Source: JAKAAZ01 sp963817855
GTDB taxonomy: Bacteria; Acidobacteriota; Terriglobia; Terriglobales; Acidobacteriaceae
Reading direction: 5' to 3'
NCBI GenBank assembly: GCA_963817855.1
Contig: CAWFQA010000002.1
Span: forward strand, 806,001 to 870,000
Length of the DNA: 64,000 nt
Shown: one piece after another, positions 1 to 7,999 of the stretch
Layout of the letters: each line of letters opens with the position of its first letter
How positions within the stretch are numbered: position 1 is the stretch's first letter
The notes under the pieces: generated by a model
What the model was told of the DNA's origin: nothing
Database searches by the model: none
What the model saw: only the letters and a program-made list of their open reading frames with translations
Translations under genes and position numbers: made by a program

Positions 1-50
1 AACCCTCAGGCCTCCATGCGCGCGAATTCATGGAGGCGGAAGAAGATTGA

Positions 51-404
51 AGATCCAGCCGCGCCGCCGCCATCGATAAGCTCGACGCCGAGGCCACTGC
101 CAAGCTTCCACCCGCCACGCTCGCCGACGTCGTCGACCAGATCGATCATGCTGTCAAGATCGGTGGCATCGACCACGTCGGCATCGGCACCGACTTCGAC
201 GGAGTCGGCTGTGTTCCCAGCCGAGCTCAGTCCTACGACAAGTTCCCCGCCCTCACCCGCGCTCTGCTCGAAAAGGGCTACTCCGCCGACGACATCAAGA
301 AGATCTACGGCGGCAACCTGCTCCGCGTAATGCGCGCCGTCGAACAACGCGCTCGCGAACTCAGTTCTACGCCACCGATAGAAACCCAGATGGCAGCCAA
401 GTAA
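51..404 (+). pseudogene. C-terminal part of an M19 membrane (renal-type) dipeptidase, partial or broken
   Basis: The readable frame carries the end of a peptidase family M19 zinc dipeptidase: a HVGIGTDFDG stretch holding the late metal/active-site Asp, then the usual GYSADDIKKIYGGNLLRVMR ending. These enzymes hydrolyse dipeptides, including Cys-Gly and dehydrodipeptides. The frame is closed upstream by a TGA at 48-50, and the other two frames do not continue the family convincingly. The gene is therefore either frameshifted or spoiled by the edge of the assembled sequence; the upstream part lies outside the window. A second, nearly full M19 gene lies at 8000-9257. Family assignment is firm; whether the gene works is unknown. 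Confidence 0.75.
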
Positions 405-566
405 GTTATTTCCGCTGCGTAGGACGAATTTGCGCTTCCGTGGCGCAGAAACAGAGAAAGCCCCTAGGGGGTTCTTTTTCTTACCATTTCTCCTGCCACG
501 CTGCCATCCATCACCAATACTGGCTGGCGCGCATGCCGATCGAGAAGCTTTGTAAATTGAGACGAA

Positions 567-1442
567 TTATGCCTCTGAATACCATCTGTATCCGGTCTTT
601 TGGTCTTTCTCCATTTGTTTCAGGATGGCCATGCTCCTGGCGCGCTTGCGGTTCGCAATCGCGCTGACGATCGCATCAAGTACTGCCATTGGCGCTACAT
701 ACGATGAGCCGAAATGTGGCACATCGACAGAAACGAGCAGCGACTCATGGGCCGACCGAGCAATCGGTGAAATAGACGTATCGGTAATTCCGAGGGTGTA
801 GCACCCTTTGTCTCGTGCTTGAATTAATCCTTCTACCGTTTGACGTAGTCCGCGTCGAAAACTGATCGCTACGACCAGGTCTTTTTTGGTCACTCTTCGC
901 ATGAGATGGGTGACATGTCCTCCGCTGGTCGCGGCTGTGACATCGAAACCGAGTTCCATCAATTGATAATGCAGGAAATATACCAGGCTTACAGCGAGGT
1001 CTCCACCAAGGATATAGATTCTTTTTGCTGCATAGAATCTATCGGCAATGGATTTCAAATGATTCATATCCAGATTGTTGCAAGCGCCTTCAAGATTTCG
1101 AATCGCTCCATCTAACGTCTTTTGTACATGCCCTTCAAAGCTGGTGTGCGAGCCATTGGTCGCGTTCATTCTTTCAAAGGCCGTCGAATGGGTTACAGAG
1201 CGCTGATGCAAATATTTCCGAAATTCACGATAGTTTGGAAAACCCATAGCAACTACCGTTCGCGAAATCGTCGCCGGGTCAACCTTCAGTTTTTCGGAAA
1301 GTGCCCGGATACTGAACAGCACATACTCTCTTGGGTGTTCAAGAATGGGGCGCATCATTTCCTGCCGCGTCCGATATATCCGATTCAACATAGTACCGAC
1401 AGCCGCCTCTTGTTTTTCGGGGCCAAGTGCACGTTTCGGCAT
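567..1442 (-). CDS. RpiR/MurR-family transcriptional regulator (HTH plus SIS domain)
   Basis: The protein of 291 residues has an N-terminal RpiR-type helix-turn-helix (about residues 10-75, with the characteristic TISRTVVAMGFPNYREFR recognition region) and a C-terminal SIS sugar-phosphate-binding domain (about 120-250, starting near RIYILGGDLAVSL). Family members bind phosphosugars, often amino sugars, and control neighbouring catabolic genes. An ATG at 1454 is also in frame, but a GAGGT ribosome site lies just before the ATG at 1442, which I prefer. The gene lies between a dipeptidase tail and an exported gamma-glutamyltransferase, so control of peptide or cell-wall-fragment use is plausible. 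The effector cannot be told from sequence. Confidence 0.85.
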   Translation of the reverse strand: MPKRALGPEKQEAAVGTMLNRIYRTRQEMMRPILEHPREYVLFSIRALSEKLKVDPATISRTVVAMGFPNYREFRKYLHQRSVTHSTAFERMNATNGSHTSFEGHVQKTLDGAIRNLEGACNNLDMNHLKSIADRFYAAKRIYILGGDLAVSLVYFLHYQLMELGFDVTAATSGGHVTHLMRRVTKKDLVVAISFRRGLRQTVEGLIQARDKGCYTLGITDTSISPIARSAHESLLVSVDVPHFGSSYVAPMAVLDAIVSAIANRKRARSMAILKQMEKDQKTGYRWYSEA

Positions 1443-1778
1443 AGCTGACCTCATTGCTTCAAGTTATTGAATCTCATCGTAAATCACTGAAAATCCAAGC
1501 CTGCTTCTACCCGGCGATCTGCGGCTTAAGGGTCCCTCTTCTTAAACTCGCCGGAATGTCAGTGGTTCTGCAAGACCTGGGGATGGAATTGGCCATGAAG
1601 AAGACAGGGTTGCAGGATTTGCTTCCAAGAAAATGGTTCAGCGTTGCCTGCATGAACCTTCGCATGCTGAATTCATTCCGGTCCGCGAAGCAAACGGTTT
1701 GGCTACTTCCAATACCGACCATAGAAAATTGCACCATTGAAAATCTCCATCGAGGACGATAACAAAGTTTGACAATGT
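1443..1778. other. Intergenic, presumed regulator promoter region
   Basis: A 336-base gap lies between the end of the gamma-glutamyltransferase gene and the start of the RpiR-type regulator, both on the minus strand. No convincing gene is seen: the open frames on either strand lack ribosome sites and recognisable motifs. The regulator's promoter should lie here. Confidence 0.4.
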
Positions 1779-3554
1779 CTAATAACCGGCGGCTTTGCCA
1801 TAGTCATGGCGATTATCGTGACCGCCAAGCAATTCGTGAGTCTTCGGGTCAATAGCGATCAGTTCGCTATCCCCCCACGTGCCTGGATTGTGTTCATTGG
1901 CGACTCCGTGACGATTGACTTGATAGCCCATGGTGGTGAGCTGATCGGCGACCTGAGGTGGGAATTTCTTTTCGACTTCCAAGCGGTCGGGCAGGTATTG
2001 GTTGTGGAAACGCGGCGCATCCGCGGCCTGCTGAATGTTGAGGCCGTTGTCGACGACGCTGATAATGTCGTTTGCAACGGTGGTGATGATAGTGGCACCG
2101 CCCGGGGAGCCGAGGACAAGGGCCAGCTTTCCGTTTTTCGTAACAATAGTAGGAGTCATGGCGGAGAGCGGACGCTTGCCGGGAGCGACGAGGTTAGCGG
2201 GGCTCTGAACTAGACCGAACTGGTTGGGGATACCGACCTTCGAGGTGAAGTCATCCATCTCATTGTTCATCAGGAATCCGAGGCCCGCGACGGTGACGCC
2301 GGAGCCAAAGCCGCCATTTAGTGTGTACGTACTAGAGACTGCGTTGCCCTGCTCGTCGACGATCGAGAAGTGGGTAGTCTGAGTCGACTCCAGAAGACTT
2401 GGAGATCCCGGCGGTGGTGGCGGCATAAAGCCTGCGGGACGGACGAGGTCCTTGCTTGGTGTCGCCTTGGCCAGGTCGATCGACTTCCGCCACGCGGCGT
2501 CGTATCGACGATTCTCCATCTGCTTGATGGGAAGCTTGTTGAAGTCGGGATCGCCAAGATAGTCTCCGCGGTCCATGTAGGCGCGCCGAAACGCTTCGGT
2601 GATGACATGAACCTGCGCGGCCGAGCGATCGGAGCCCAGCTTGGGCAGATCGTATCCAGAGAGAATGTTGAGGATCTCGACGAGGACAATACCGCCGGAG
2701 GAGGGGGGCGGCGCGGTGAGGATTTCATAGCCCCGATAATGACTCCGGATTGCCTTGCGATTCTTGACGGTGTAGGCGGCGAGATCGGCTGCAGTGATGA
2801 GGCCGCCTCCGGCCTTCTCGAAAGCACCGATTTGCTGTGCCATGCCACCTTTGTAGAAGCCGGAAGGATTTTTCGAAATGCGGGTGAGAGTAGCGGCGAG
2901 CAGCGGTTGCCTGAAGGTATCGCCCGCCTTATAAAAATCGCCGTCGCGTTGAAAGATGTGGGCGGAAGCGGCGAACCTGGCGAGTTTCGGACTGTGCAGG
3001 TCTTGAGCTTCTTCGGGGGAGAGAACAAAGCCCTCGGCCGCAAGACGGATGGCAGGGGCCATGTCCTCAGCAAGGGTGAGCTTGCCGAAGTGCTTCTGAG
3101 CATAAGTCAATCCGGCGACGGAGCCCGGAACACCGGAAGCTTGATAGCCGATCAGCGACAAATTGGGAATCACATTGCCTTTGGCATCGAGGTACATGTC
3201 GCGGCTGGCAGCGGCTGGCGCCATCTCGCGGTAGTCAAGGAAATGGGTTTCGCCGTTCTTTTTGCGAATCAGCATAAAGCCGCCGCCGCCTATGTTGCCA
3301 GCCGCGGGATAGACCACAGCCAGGGCAAAGCCAACGGCTACAGCTGCATCGATTGCATTGCCGCCTTGTTTGAGGATGGTGACGCCGGCATCCGTCGCCT
3401 CGTGGTGGATTGTGACGACCATGGCGTGTTTTGTGCGTGTGGGCTCTGTTTGTATCGCTGACCCTAGGGGCAGCGTTTGGCGCCCTGCGAACGCAAGGGA
3501 GATGAGAAACAGTGCGATGGTAGAAACTACAAATCTACGGATGACGCGTTGCAT
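1779..3554 (-). CDS. ggt: Gamma-glutamyltransferase, exported
   Basis: This 591-residue protein belongs to the N-terminal nucleophile hydrolases that cleave or transfer the gamma-glutamyl group of glutathione and related peptides. An N-terminal hydrophobic signal (about 1-25) indicates export. Seen motifs are the conserved early region around ATDAGVTILKQGGNAIDAA, the autoprocessing/nucleophile site TTHFSIVD near residue 390, and the GSPGGATIITT segment that lines the gamma-glutamyl pocket. Length matches the family. The ATG has a GGAGG ribosome site four bases upstream. Together with nearby M19 dipeptidase genes it would complete glutathione breakdown to free amino acids outside the cytoplasm; that link is inferred. 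Confidence 0.93.
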   Translation of the reverse strand: MQRVIRRFVVSTIALFLISLAFAGRQTLPLGSAIQTEPTRTKHAMVVTIHHEATDAGVTILKQGGNAIDAAVAVGFALAVVYPAAGNIGGGGFMLIRKKNGETHFLDYREMAPAAASRDMYLDAKGNVIPNLSLIGYQASGVPGSVAGLTYAQKHFGKLTLAEDMAPAIRLAAEGFVLSPEEAQDLHSPKLARFAASAHIFQRDGDFYKAGDTFRQPLLAATLTRISKNPSGFYKGGMAQQIGAFEKAGGGLITAADLAAYTVKNRKAIRSHYRGYEILTAPPPSSGGIVLVEILNILSGYDLPKLGSDRSAAQVHVITEAFRRAYMDRGDYLGDPDFNKLPIKQMENRRYDAAWRKSIDLAKATPSKDLVRPAGFMPPPPPGSPSLLESTQTTHFSIVDEQGNAVSSTYTLNGGFGSGVTVAGLGFLMNNEMDDFTSKVGIPNQFGLVQSPANLVAPGKRPLSAMTPTIVTKNGKLALVLGSPGGATIITTVANDIISVVDNGLNIQQAADAPRFHNQYLPDRLEVEKKFPPQVADQLTTMGYQVNRHGVANEHNPGTWGDSELIAIDPKTHELLGGHDNRHDYGKAAGY

Positions 3555-3639
3555 TTAGCCTCCGCCGGGTACTGACACTGCACCGAAAAGAACAGGGTTG
3601 ATTCAGCTTGGGGGTATTCTTGGCCGCGGTCTGGAAGCA

Positions 3640-3958
3640 TAATCGACTCGATCCAGCATCTCGTCTGAGATGAATCACCGGCCTCTGAAGTCGAGCTGAA
3701 AGCTTTTAATGCAAAATATGTTGCGCTGCCTCAATATCGTGAACTGGCAGGAATCCTATGCTTTACATGAAGATGGTGTCAAGAAGGCTTCTTCGAACGG
3801 TGTTTTGCAGGATGCTACCTATGAAATGTGTGAAACGATATGCACCGAATGTTGCATCCGGTATCGTTTACGGGTGAAGAAATATTTCCGAACGCGCAAT
3901 CTCTACCGGCTACGGTAGCTCAAGGGGTCACTATTTAGATAAATTACTGCTAAGGATA
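3640..3958 (+). pseudogene. Unrecognised gene debris in shifting frames
   Basis: Short protein-like pieces follow one another in different plus-strand frames. One is acidic and helix-like (contains SEVELKAFNAKYVALPQYREL, read from about 3670). Two more lie downstream (RYAPNVASGIVYG, then EEIFPNAQSLPATVAQG before a TAG near 3937). None has a credible start or ribosome site. I read this as the remains of one or two genes but cannot name the family. Confidence 0.35.
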
Positions 3959-4005
3959 TGCTGAAGAGAATCATGCAAGAAAGAAATAGCGTAAAGGGGT
4001 AGTGA

Positions 4006-4314
4006 AGCGTTTCCGGGCACCTGGGCCTTGCTCCCGGGGCGGACGGACACACGCTGTTTTATCTGGCCGGAGCCCCTTCCTGGCAACAAGGTGGCGTAAA
4101 GGCACAGCCCGATCAGAAGGAAGGGGCCCACCTTATTACCTATGACGTTTCAGATGGTAAATACGTAGACCATGGCCAGACTTTGTTGAACGATGGTGCG
4201 TCCATACGCGCTCCGCAAAGCCTCGTGATCGGTTTGGATGGGACCCTGTATACATTACCTTACGTCGTGCGAAATGGAAAAACAGGGATCGATCTGATCG
4301 GCTTTCATCCGTAG
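4006..4314 (+). pseudogene. C-terminal fragment of an unrecognised, possibly beta-propeller protein
   Basis: An open stretch of about 102 codons ends at TAG 4312-4314. It starts directly after an in-frame stop and has no initiator. The composition is clearly protein-like: GHTLFYLAGAPS, then a repeat-like YDVSDGKYVDHGQTLL and LDGTLYTLPYVV, reminiscent of the closing blades of secreted beta-propellers. Loss of the 5' part and the stop upstream mark it as a relic. Function is not assignable; the propeller reading is a guess from the spacing of aromatic and glycine residues. Confidence 0.5.
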
Positions 4315-4380
4315 AGTTTGGGAGCTTTGACTTGGGCCAAGGCTTTCTGGCCATCGCGGCGCTAATCTATATCGGCGTGA

Positions 4381-4557
4381 GCGAGGGTATTTCCAGGCTT
4401 TATTTTCTCTGTCCAGGGCAGTGAACAGGGCAATGACAAGGAGATCGACAAATATGAATCGCAGATCGACACCCGCGGAGAAAAATGGGATTCATGTTTT
4501 GGGGCGTATCCGCGCGACTGCGCGCCTCAATTCCCTGGCGTATGGAAAAAGCGATAG
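4381..4557 (+). pseudogene. C-terminal fragment of an unrecognised protein
   Basis: A 58-codon frame follows directly on a TGA. The frame before it encodes a membrane-helix-like stretch (GFLAIAALIYIGVS), so the two pieces probably belonged to one protein split by an indel near 4380. The tail is charged with two cysteines (EKWDSCFGAYPRDC...PGVWKKR). No initiator is visible. I do not recognise the family. It continues the run of decayed genes between the gamma-glutamyltransferase and the integrated element relic. Confidence 0.4.
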
Positions 4558-4587
4558 AAACGAGGACGAGGATCTATAGACAAGATG

Positions 4588-4620
4588 CGGGTATCAGGGA
4601 AATGCATTCCCTGATACCCG
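4588..4620. repeat. Perfect 14-bp inverted repeat with 5-base loop
   Basis: CGGGTATCAGGGAA at 4588-4601 is exactly complementary to TTCCCTGATACCCG at 4607-4620, with ATGCA between. No T-run follows on either strand, so it is not a standard intrinsic terminator. It lies in gene debris and could be a relic end of a mobile element or a structured RNA. Confidence 0.8.
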
Positions 4621-4979
4621 TGAGATAATTCCCCGTTCGGTTGCGCAAGAATATTGGCACGCGTGACAGCAACTGCCGGAGATTCGGTAGGATAGCGGAG
4701 AGCAAAGCGGAGTTTCTCCGGCCATATTTGAGAAATTCCCCTGTTAATTTTCCTGTTAGCATGGAATTTGGTCCGGAGCTTGGCTGTCGACAGACGGTCT
4801 ACACCGCCATGAACTGAGATGTACTCAGAGCCAGCCTGTAGCAGCATCCCACCCGTAAATCCATCGGATTTATTTCACAACCTGGGTCATTTGGGCCGGC
4901 GAAAGGGGTGCGTAGATTGCGTCCTGCGCGGTGTCTTATGACCTAGAACCTAGCCCACGGTGCATAGACCTACAACACC

Positions 4980-5135
4980 ATGTTGCAACAGCCAGGACGC
5001 CTCCGAGAGGCACGAAATGTGAATTCCCGCATCGCCGATGCCGAGCGGCTTGAACATCCGTTTGATAAGGACGGAGAGAACGAAGGAGGCTACTCCTTCA
5101 AAAACCCGATCATCGAGAGCACAGACCCACACTGA
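4980..5135 (+). CDS. Possible small ORF, unrecognised
   Basis: A 51-codon frame opens at ATG 4980 and ends at TGA 5133. The predicted product is polar and plausible in composition (contains DKDGENEGGYSFKNPIIES). There is no strong ribosome site, and the surrounding 800 bases are debris, so it may be the tail of another dead gene. No family is recognised. The rest of 4621-5173 shows nothing I can support. Confidence 0.2.
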   Translation: MLQQPGRLREARNVNSRIADAERLEHPFDKDGENEGGYSFKNPIIESTDPH

Positions 5136-5173
5136 CTCACGGATCTTCTCAGTAAAATCCGAGAAATTGGGAC

Positions 5174-5414
5174 TATCCCTTGCTCCGGGAATGATGATTC
5201 AAGAACGGATTGGATCCTTGTAGATTGCGGCCGCAACCTGACACGACTGTAGCGGATACTGTAGCGGGTGCCGGTCTAGATGGGCTTATACACGTTAATT
5301 CGTGGGCCTTGTAACTGGCTGAAAATATAAGCCGATACAAGCATGTCTAATTTAACCACAATAGCCCGATCTAAGATTATGAGTCCTCTGCTCTAACCGT
5401 TGAGCTACAGGCCC
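5174..5414 (-). repeat. Direct repeat copy A (about 240 bp), left boundary of element relic
   Basis: This stretch aligns over its whole length with 6851-7090 in the same orientation. Strongest matches are the TATCCCTTGCTCCGGGAATG end, the TTCAAGAACGGATTGGAT block, a TAGCGGATACT block, TCTAGATGGGCTT, and the terminal tRNA-derived piece. The pair brackets a broken integrase gene and two other genes, as attachment-site duplications of an integrated element would. Confidence 0.8.
5372..5414 (-). pseudogene. 5' half of a tRNA-Met-like gene (anticodon CAT), truncated
   Basis: Reading the minus strand from 5414, GGGCCTGTAGCTC then an intact D arm and GAGGACTCATAATC anticodon arm match the 5' half of an elongator tRNA-Met. 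The sequence diverges directly after the anticodon arm, and no T arm or acceptor 3' strand follows within 200 bases. It is a fragment, not a working tRNA. Confidence 0.75.
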
Positions 5415-5415
5415 T

Positions 5416-5900
5416 TCAATGACTTACAGCTAGCCGATCAGCGACTGTAGCGGGTCGCTGTCGTTTCGGCATGATGACGGTCACCTTAGCGGAGATCTGA
5501 AGGCGCGCTGCCCCGCTTCTGGTGTGGGATGGATGTCCTGCGATTCGCATGATCGTGAAAGCATCCACCCCCTGATTCATCACCTTGAGAGCATTGTATG
5601 GCGTAGAGAGGGCAGCACAAAATCGGGCGGGAAGATCTCGCGGCGCTTTCCTTTGACTTCCGGTGCGCAAACCTCGCTGTGAAGTTGGTTCAGCGGCGTG
5701 CCCACGTATGGCTTGTTGTTCCGATTGGCGAAAACAAACAGGCTCCTCGCAGATTTCTTGCGTTTCCTCAGCAACGCATTTGCTCGGTCAGTCAACGGAA
5801 CGACACGGCGGGCGTTCTTGCTCTTGCCCTCTCTGACCTTCAGGAAGCCAAAGCGATCTGCTGTCGAATTGCGGCCGCGCAGCGCGCTTAGATACAACCT
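5416..5900 (-). pseudogene. Tyrosine recombinase (phage-type integrase) fragment with frameshift
   Basis: The minus strand encodes the catalytic half of a tyrosine recombinase. From 5900 it reads a degenerate ALRG-like segment, GFLKVREGKSKNARRVVPLT, and the LRHTM box with the catalytic Arg and His. A frameshift near 5590 follows, after which GVDAFTIMRIAGHPS continues in the next frame. The terminal Tyr motif (usually SQRYVHP) is destroyed. The N-terminal DNA-binding half and the first catalytic Arg are missing. The frame ends immediately beside the tRNA-Met fragment, the normal place for an element-borne integrase. Assignment is firm and the enzyme cannot be active. Confidence 0.85.
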
Positions 5901-5939
5901 TCCAAGCCGTGATCCGCTTGGACCCTGGCACAGGAAAGC

Positions 5940-6346
5940 GTGAAACTCACAATGATGCGGTGGGGCCTCATTCCATCCTGGGGCAAAGATGCGAAGCTGC
6001 TCGGCATGTCCACGATCAATGCCAAGGCCGAATCCTTGAAGCTCAAACCAATGTGGCGTCAGCCCTTCAAAAGGCGGCGGTGCCTGGTCCCCGCTGATGC
6101 CTTCTACGAGTGGCAGAATATCGATGTGAAGACGAAACAGCCGTATGCGTTCGGCAATGAACGACGACGCTTCGTTTGCTTTCGCAGGTGTGTGGGAGCG
6201 ATGGATTGCCCCGGACAACAGGCCGGTGGACTCCTTCGACATAATCACCAGGGACCCGAACGAATTAGCACTCGAATGCCGGTAATCTGGAGCCAAAGGA
6301 CTACACCCGATGGCTGACGCGCACATACGAAGAGCCTCCACCGTAG
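5940..6346 (+). pseudogene. SRAP (YedK/HMCES-type) gene remnant with several frameshifts
   Basis: Successive frames spell a SRAP domain, the family that crosslinks to abasic sites in single-stranded DNA. They are MMRWGLIPSWGKD, INAKAES, RRRCLVPADAFYEW and QPYAFGN, then after a shift near 6160 FAFAGVWERW and FDIITRDPNEL, then RMPVIW, then DYTRWL before the stop at 6344. The N-terminal MCGR segment with the catalytic Cys2 is absent. SRAP genes are common passengers on integrated elements, fitting the flanking repeats and integrase relic. The 116 bases after it contain a short AIRRRAYEIL stretch resembling a DUF2934 fragment. Confidence 0.8.
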
Positions 6347-6462
6347 ACGTTTTATGGCCATCCGACGCAGAGCCTATGAGATCTTGCAGGGTGAGCCAGG
6401 ATGCCGGAAACCCGCGCGACAGCTATGCTGAGCTTTGTGCTGCGTCAGATCGGTGACGCTCT

Positions 6463-6828
6463 CTACTCTACAACTGTCAGCACATGATCGCCGGATTCCC
6501 AGACCTGCTCCCGTGTAGGCCGCCCCATAATGATGCAGCCCTCTGATGCGCATCCCGGATGTTCGAGTGAATCCCCGTGCATCAGGAATCCGGTTCTGCC
6601 ATGCATCTCATTTGCCGGATCGGGAATCAACTGCATTGCATACGGCCCGTGTGTGGATGAACTGAAGGGCTCGCCAAGCGTATACAGTCCGCGCGGAATC
6701 GGACCGATGCACGACTCGTCTTGTTTCGCCGGATCATCGACTGCACCCGGAGCACCGCTGTATCCAGTCGCGACGTGCTGTCCGGCTGCATCACTGAGCG
6801 CACCCGTACTCTGATAGTAGGTCCACAT
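6463..6828 (-). CDS. Tlde1/DUF2778-type L,D-transpeptidase-fold protein
   Basis: The intact 121-residue product resembles the Tlde1 (DUF2778) domain. It has a GPIPRGLY turn, then FLMHGDSLEHPGCASEGCII with the His and Cys expected of the L,D-transpeptidase active site, and a closing SGDHVLTVV. In enterobacteria this domain is a type VI secretion effector that cuts or exchanges D-amino acids in target peptidoglycan tetrapeptides. A longer frame opens at 6879, but an AGGAG site five bases before the ATG at 6828 decides the start. There is no signal peptide and no recognisable immunity or secretion partner alongside. Role here is uncertain. Confidence 0.75.
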   Translation of the reverse strand: MWTYYQSTGALSDAAGQHVATGYSGAPGAVDDPAKQDESCIGPIPRGLYTLGEPFSSSTHGPYAMQLIPDPANEMHGRTGFLMHGDSLEHPGCASEGCIIMGRPTREQVWESGDHVLTVVE

Positions 6829-6850
6829 ATAGACTCCTGTACGATTAAGA

Positions 6851-7090
6851 TATCCCTTGCTCCGGGAATGAAGGTTCAAGAACGGATTGGATGCTTGTAG
6901 ATTGCGCTCCGTCGTGGCACGACTGTAGCGGATACTATAGCGAGTGCCAGTCTAGATGGGCTTGTAGACGCTCAACGTCCGGCCCGGTAAGCGACTGAAA
7001 ATAGAAGCCTATATAAGCGAGTTGTGTTTCAGCCAATATGTCCTGTTTAAGATTACGAATCCTATGCTCTAACCATTGAGCTACAGGCCC
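6851..7090 (-). repeat. Direct repeat copy B (about 240 bp), right boundary of element relic
   Basis: This is the partner of the repeat at 5174-5414, in the same orientation and of nearly the same length. Similarity is mosaic, with well-kept blocks separated by diverged ones, so the duplication is old. It ends in the same tRNA-Met-derived 43 bases as copy A. Confidence 0.8.
7048..7090 (-). pseudogene. 5' half of a tRNA-Met-derived gene, second copy, anticodon altered to CGT
   Basis: From 7090 on the minus strand, GGGCCTGTAGCTC, the D arm and an anticodon arm match the fragment at 5372-5414. The loop reads TTCGTAA rather than CTCATAA, turning CAT into CGT. No 3' half follows. It is a decayed copy rather than a tRNA-Thr. 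Confidence 0.7.
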
Positions 7091-7385
7091 ATAACGTTAG
7101 GATAAGCGACTGGGACATAGAATCTTAATCGGGTCTCGTCTCTTCAGCATCAGAGAGCACTGGGGGCTGGCGCCGGTTTCTGGTGCCAGTTGCTTCTTTA
7201 GTCTCGCACAGCCGTTCTATAGCCGCCAATGCATGCAATCGAGAAAGGTGAGTATATCTCACTACGATCTGTAGGGTAATAAGTTCCGATCGATCTGAGA
7301 CGCTCGGCGGCGGTTCAGAAAACTACGTTTTCAAAAGATCGAAGACACTTACAATTGGAAGATCATCATTCTTACAGGAGAGGCG

Positions 7386-7838
7386 ATGAAAAAGAGACGT
7401 TTGGAAACAGTGCAGCGGTGCCTTTTGGCCACCGCAGTTGTGGCTCTCGTGACCATGGGCAGTGCTTCTGCACAAAACAAAGCTGTAGGCTTCACCAAGG
7501 GCATGCCATTTAGTGATGGCTTTGTTGCGGGGAATACTCTCTATGTTGCGGGACAGCAAGGTCCAGATTCAAATGGCAAGGTGACAGGTACCGACATCAC
7601 TACGCAAACCACGAATGCGATCGCGGCGGTGAAGAAAGTGGTGGAAGAGGCTGGCTTCAAAATGACGGATCTCGTTTCCGTGACCGTCTATGTCGCCGAT
7701 CTCAACGATGTCGAAAAAATGAATGAAGTGTATAAGAAGCTCATGCCCAATCCAAAACCAGCGCGCGCTACGGTGCAGGTTGCCGGCTTGATTGGTGGTG
7801 CGAAGATAGAGATCGCTGCCGTCGCAGTGAAGCAGTAG
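7386..7838 (+). CDS. RidA-family enamine/imine deaminase, exported
   Basis: The 150-residue protein has a Sec-type signal (residues 1-29, basic start, hydrophobic core, ending ASA-Q). A complete RidA/YjgF/UK114 domain follows, with the GQQGPDSNGKV strand, the VTVYVADLNDVEKMNEVY helix and PARATVQVAGLIGGAKIEI. The Arg of PARATV is the residue that binds the substrate carboxylate. RidA enzymes hydrolyse reactive enamines such as 2-aminoacrylate to ketoacid and ammonia, normally in the cytosol; an exported form is less usual. An AGGAGAGG ribosome site precedes the ATG. The neighbours (M19 dipeptidase, second RidA) suggest a role in extracytoplasmic peptide breakdown. Confidence 0.9.
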   Translation: MKKRRLETVQRCLLATAVVALVTMGSASAQNKAVGFTKGMPFSDGFVAGNTLYVAGQQGPDSNGKVTGTDITTQTTNAIAAVKKVVEEAGFKMTDLVSVTVYVADLNDVEKMNEVYKKLMPNPKPARATVQVAGLIGGAKIEIAAVAVKQ

Positions 7839-7999
7839 ACGCTCACGTTTCGTACTCGAAGGGGTAGGGCGATCAGTCCACGATAACGCGAAGCTGGCAC
7901 GCGGCACCGCTTCGGCAATGCCGCGTGCAGTACGCAACGCAGTTGGAACTTCGCTGCGGCAGCAGGACTGGAACCTGTCCACTCCTTGAATTTAATGGT

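Noticed and set aside
1544..1741. Plus-strand open stretch with protein-like composition before the gamma-glutamyltransferase gene
   Set aside because: It has no start or ribosome site and no recognisable motif; too weak to call even a relic.
2370..3461. Long plus-strand open frame of 363 codons
   Set aside because: It lies wholly antisense to the gamma-glutamyltransferase gene, has no ribosome site and shows no family motifs.
5174..5414. tRNA split by a group I intron in the anticodon arm
   Set aside because: The sequence follows a tRNA 5' half for about 43 bases and then leaves it, as an intron would. No 3' half with T arm and acceptor strand is found within the next several hundred bases in either copy, and I see no group I core segments.
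7048..7090. tRNA-Thr (CGT)
   Set aside because: The anticodon reads CGT, but the D arm and acceptor strand are those of tRNA-Met and the 3' half is missing; it is a drifted copy of the fragment at 5372-5414.
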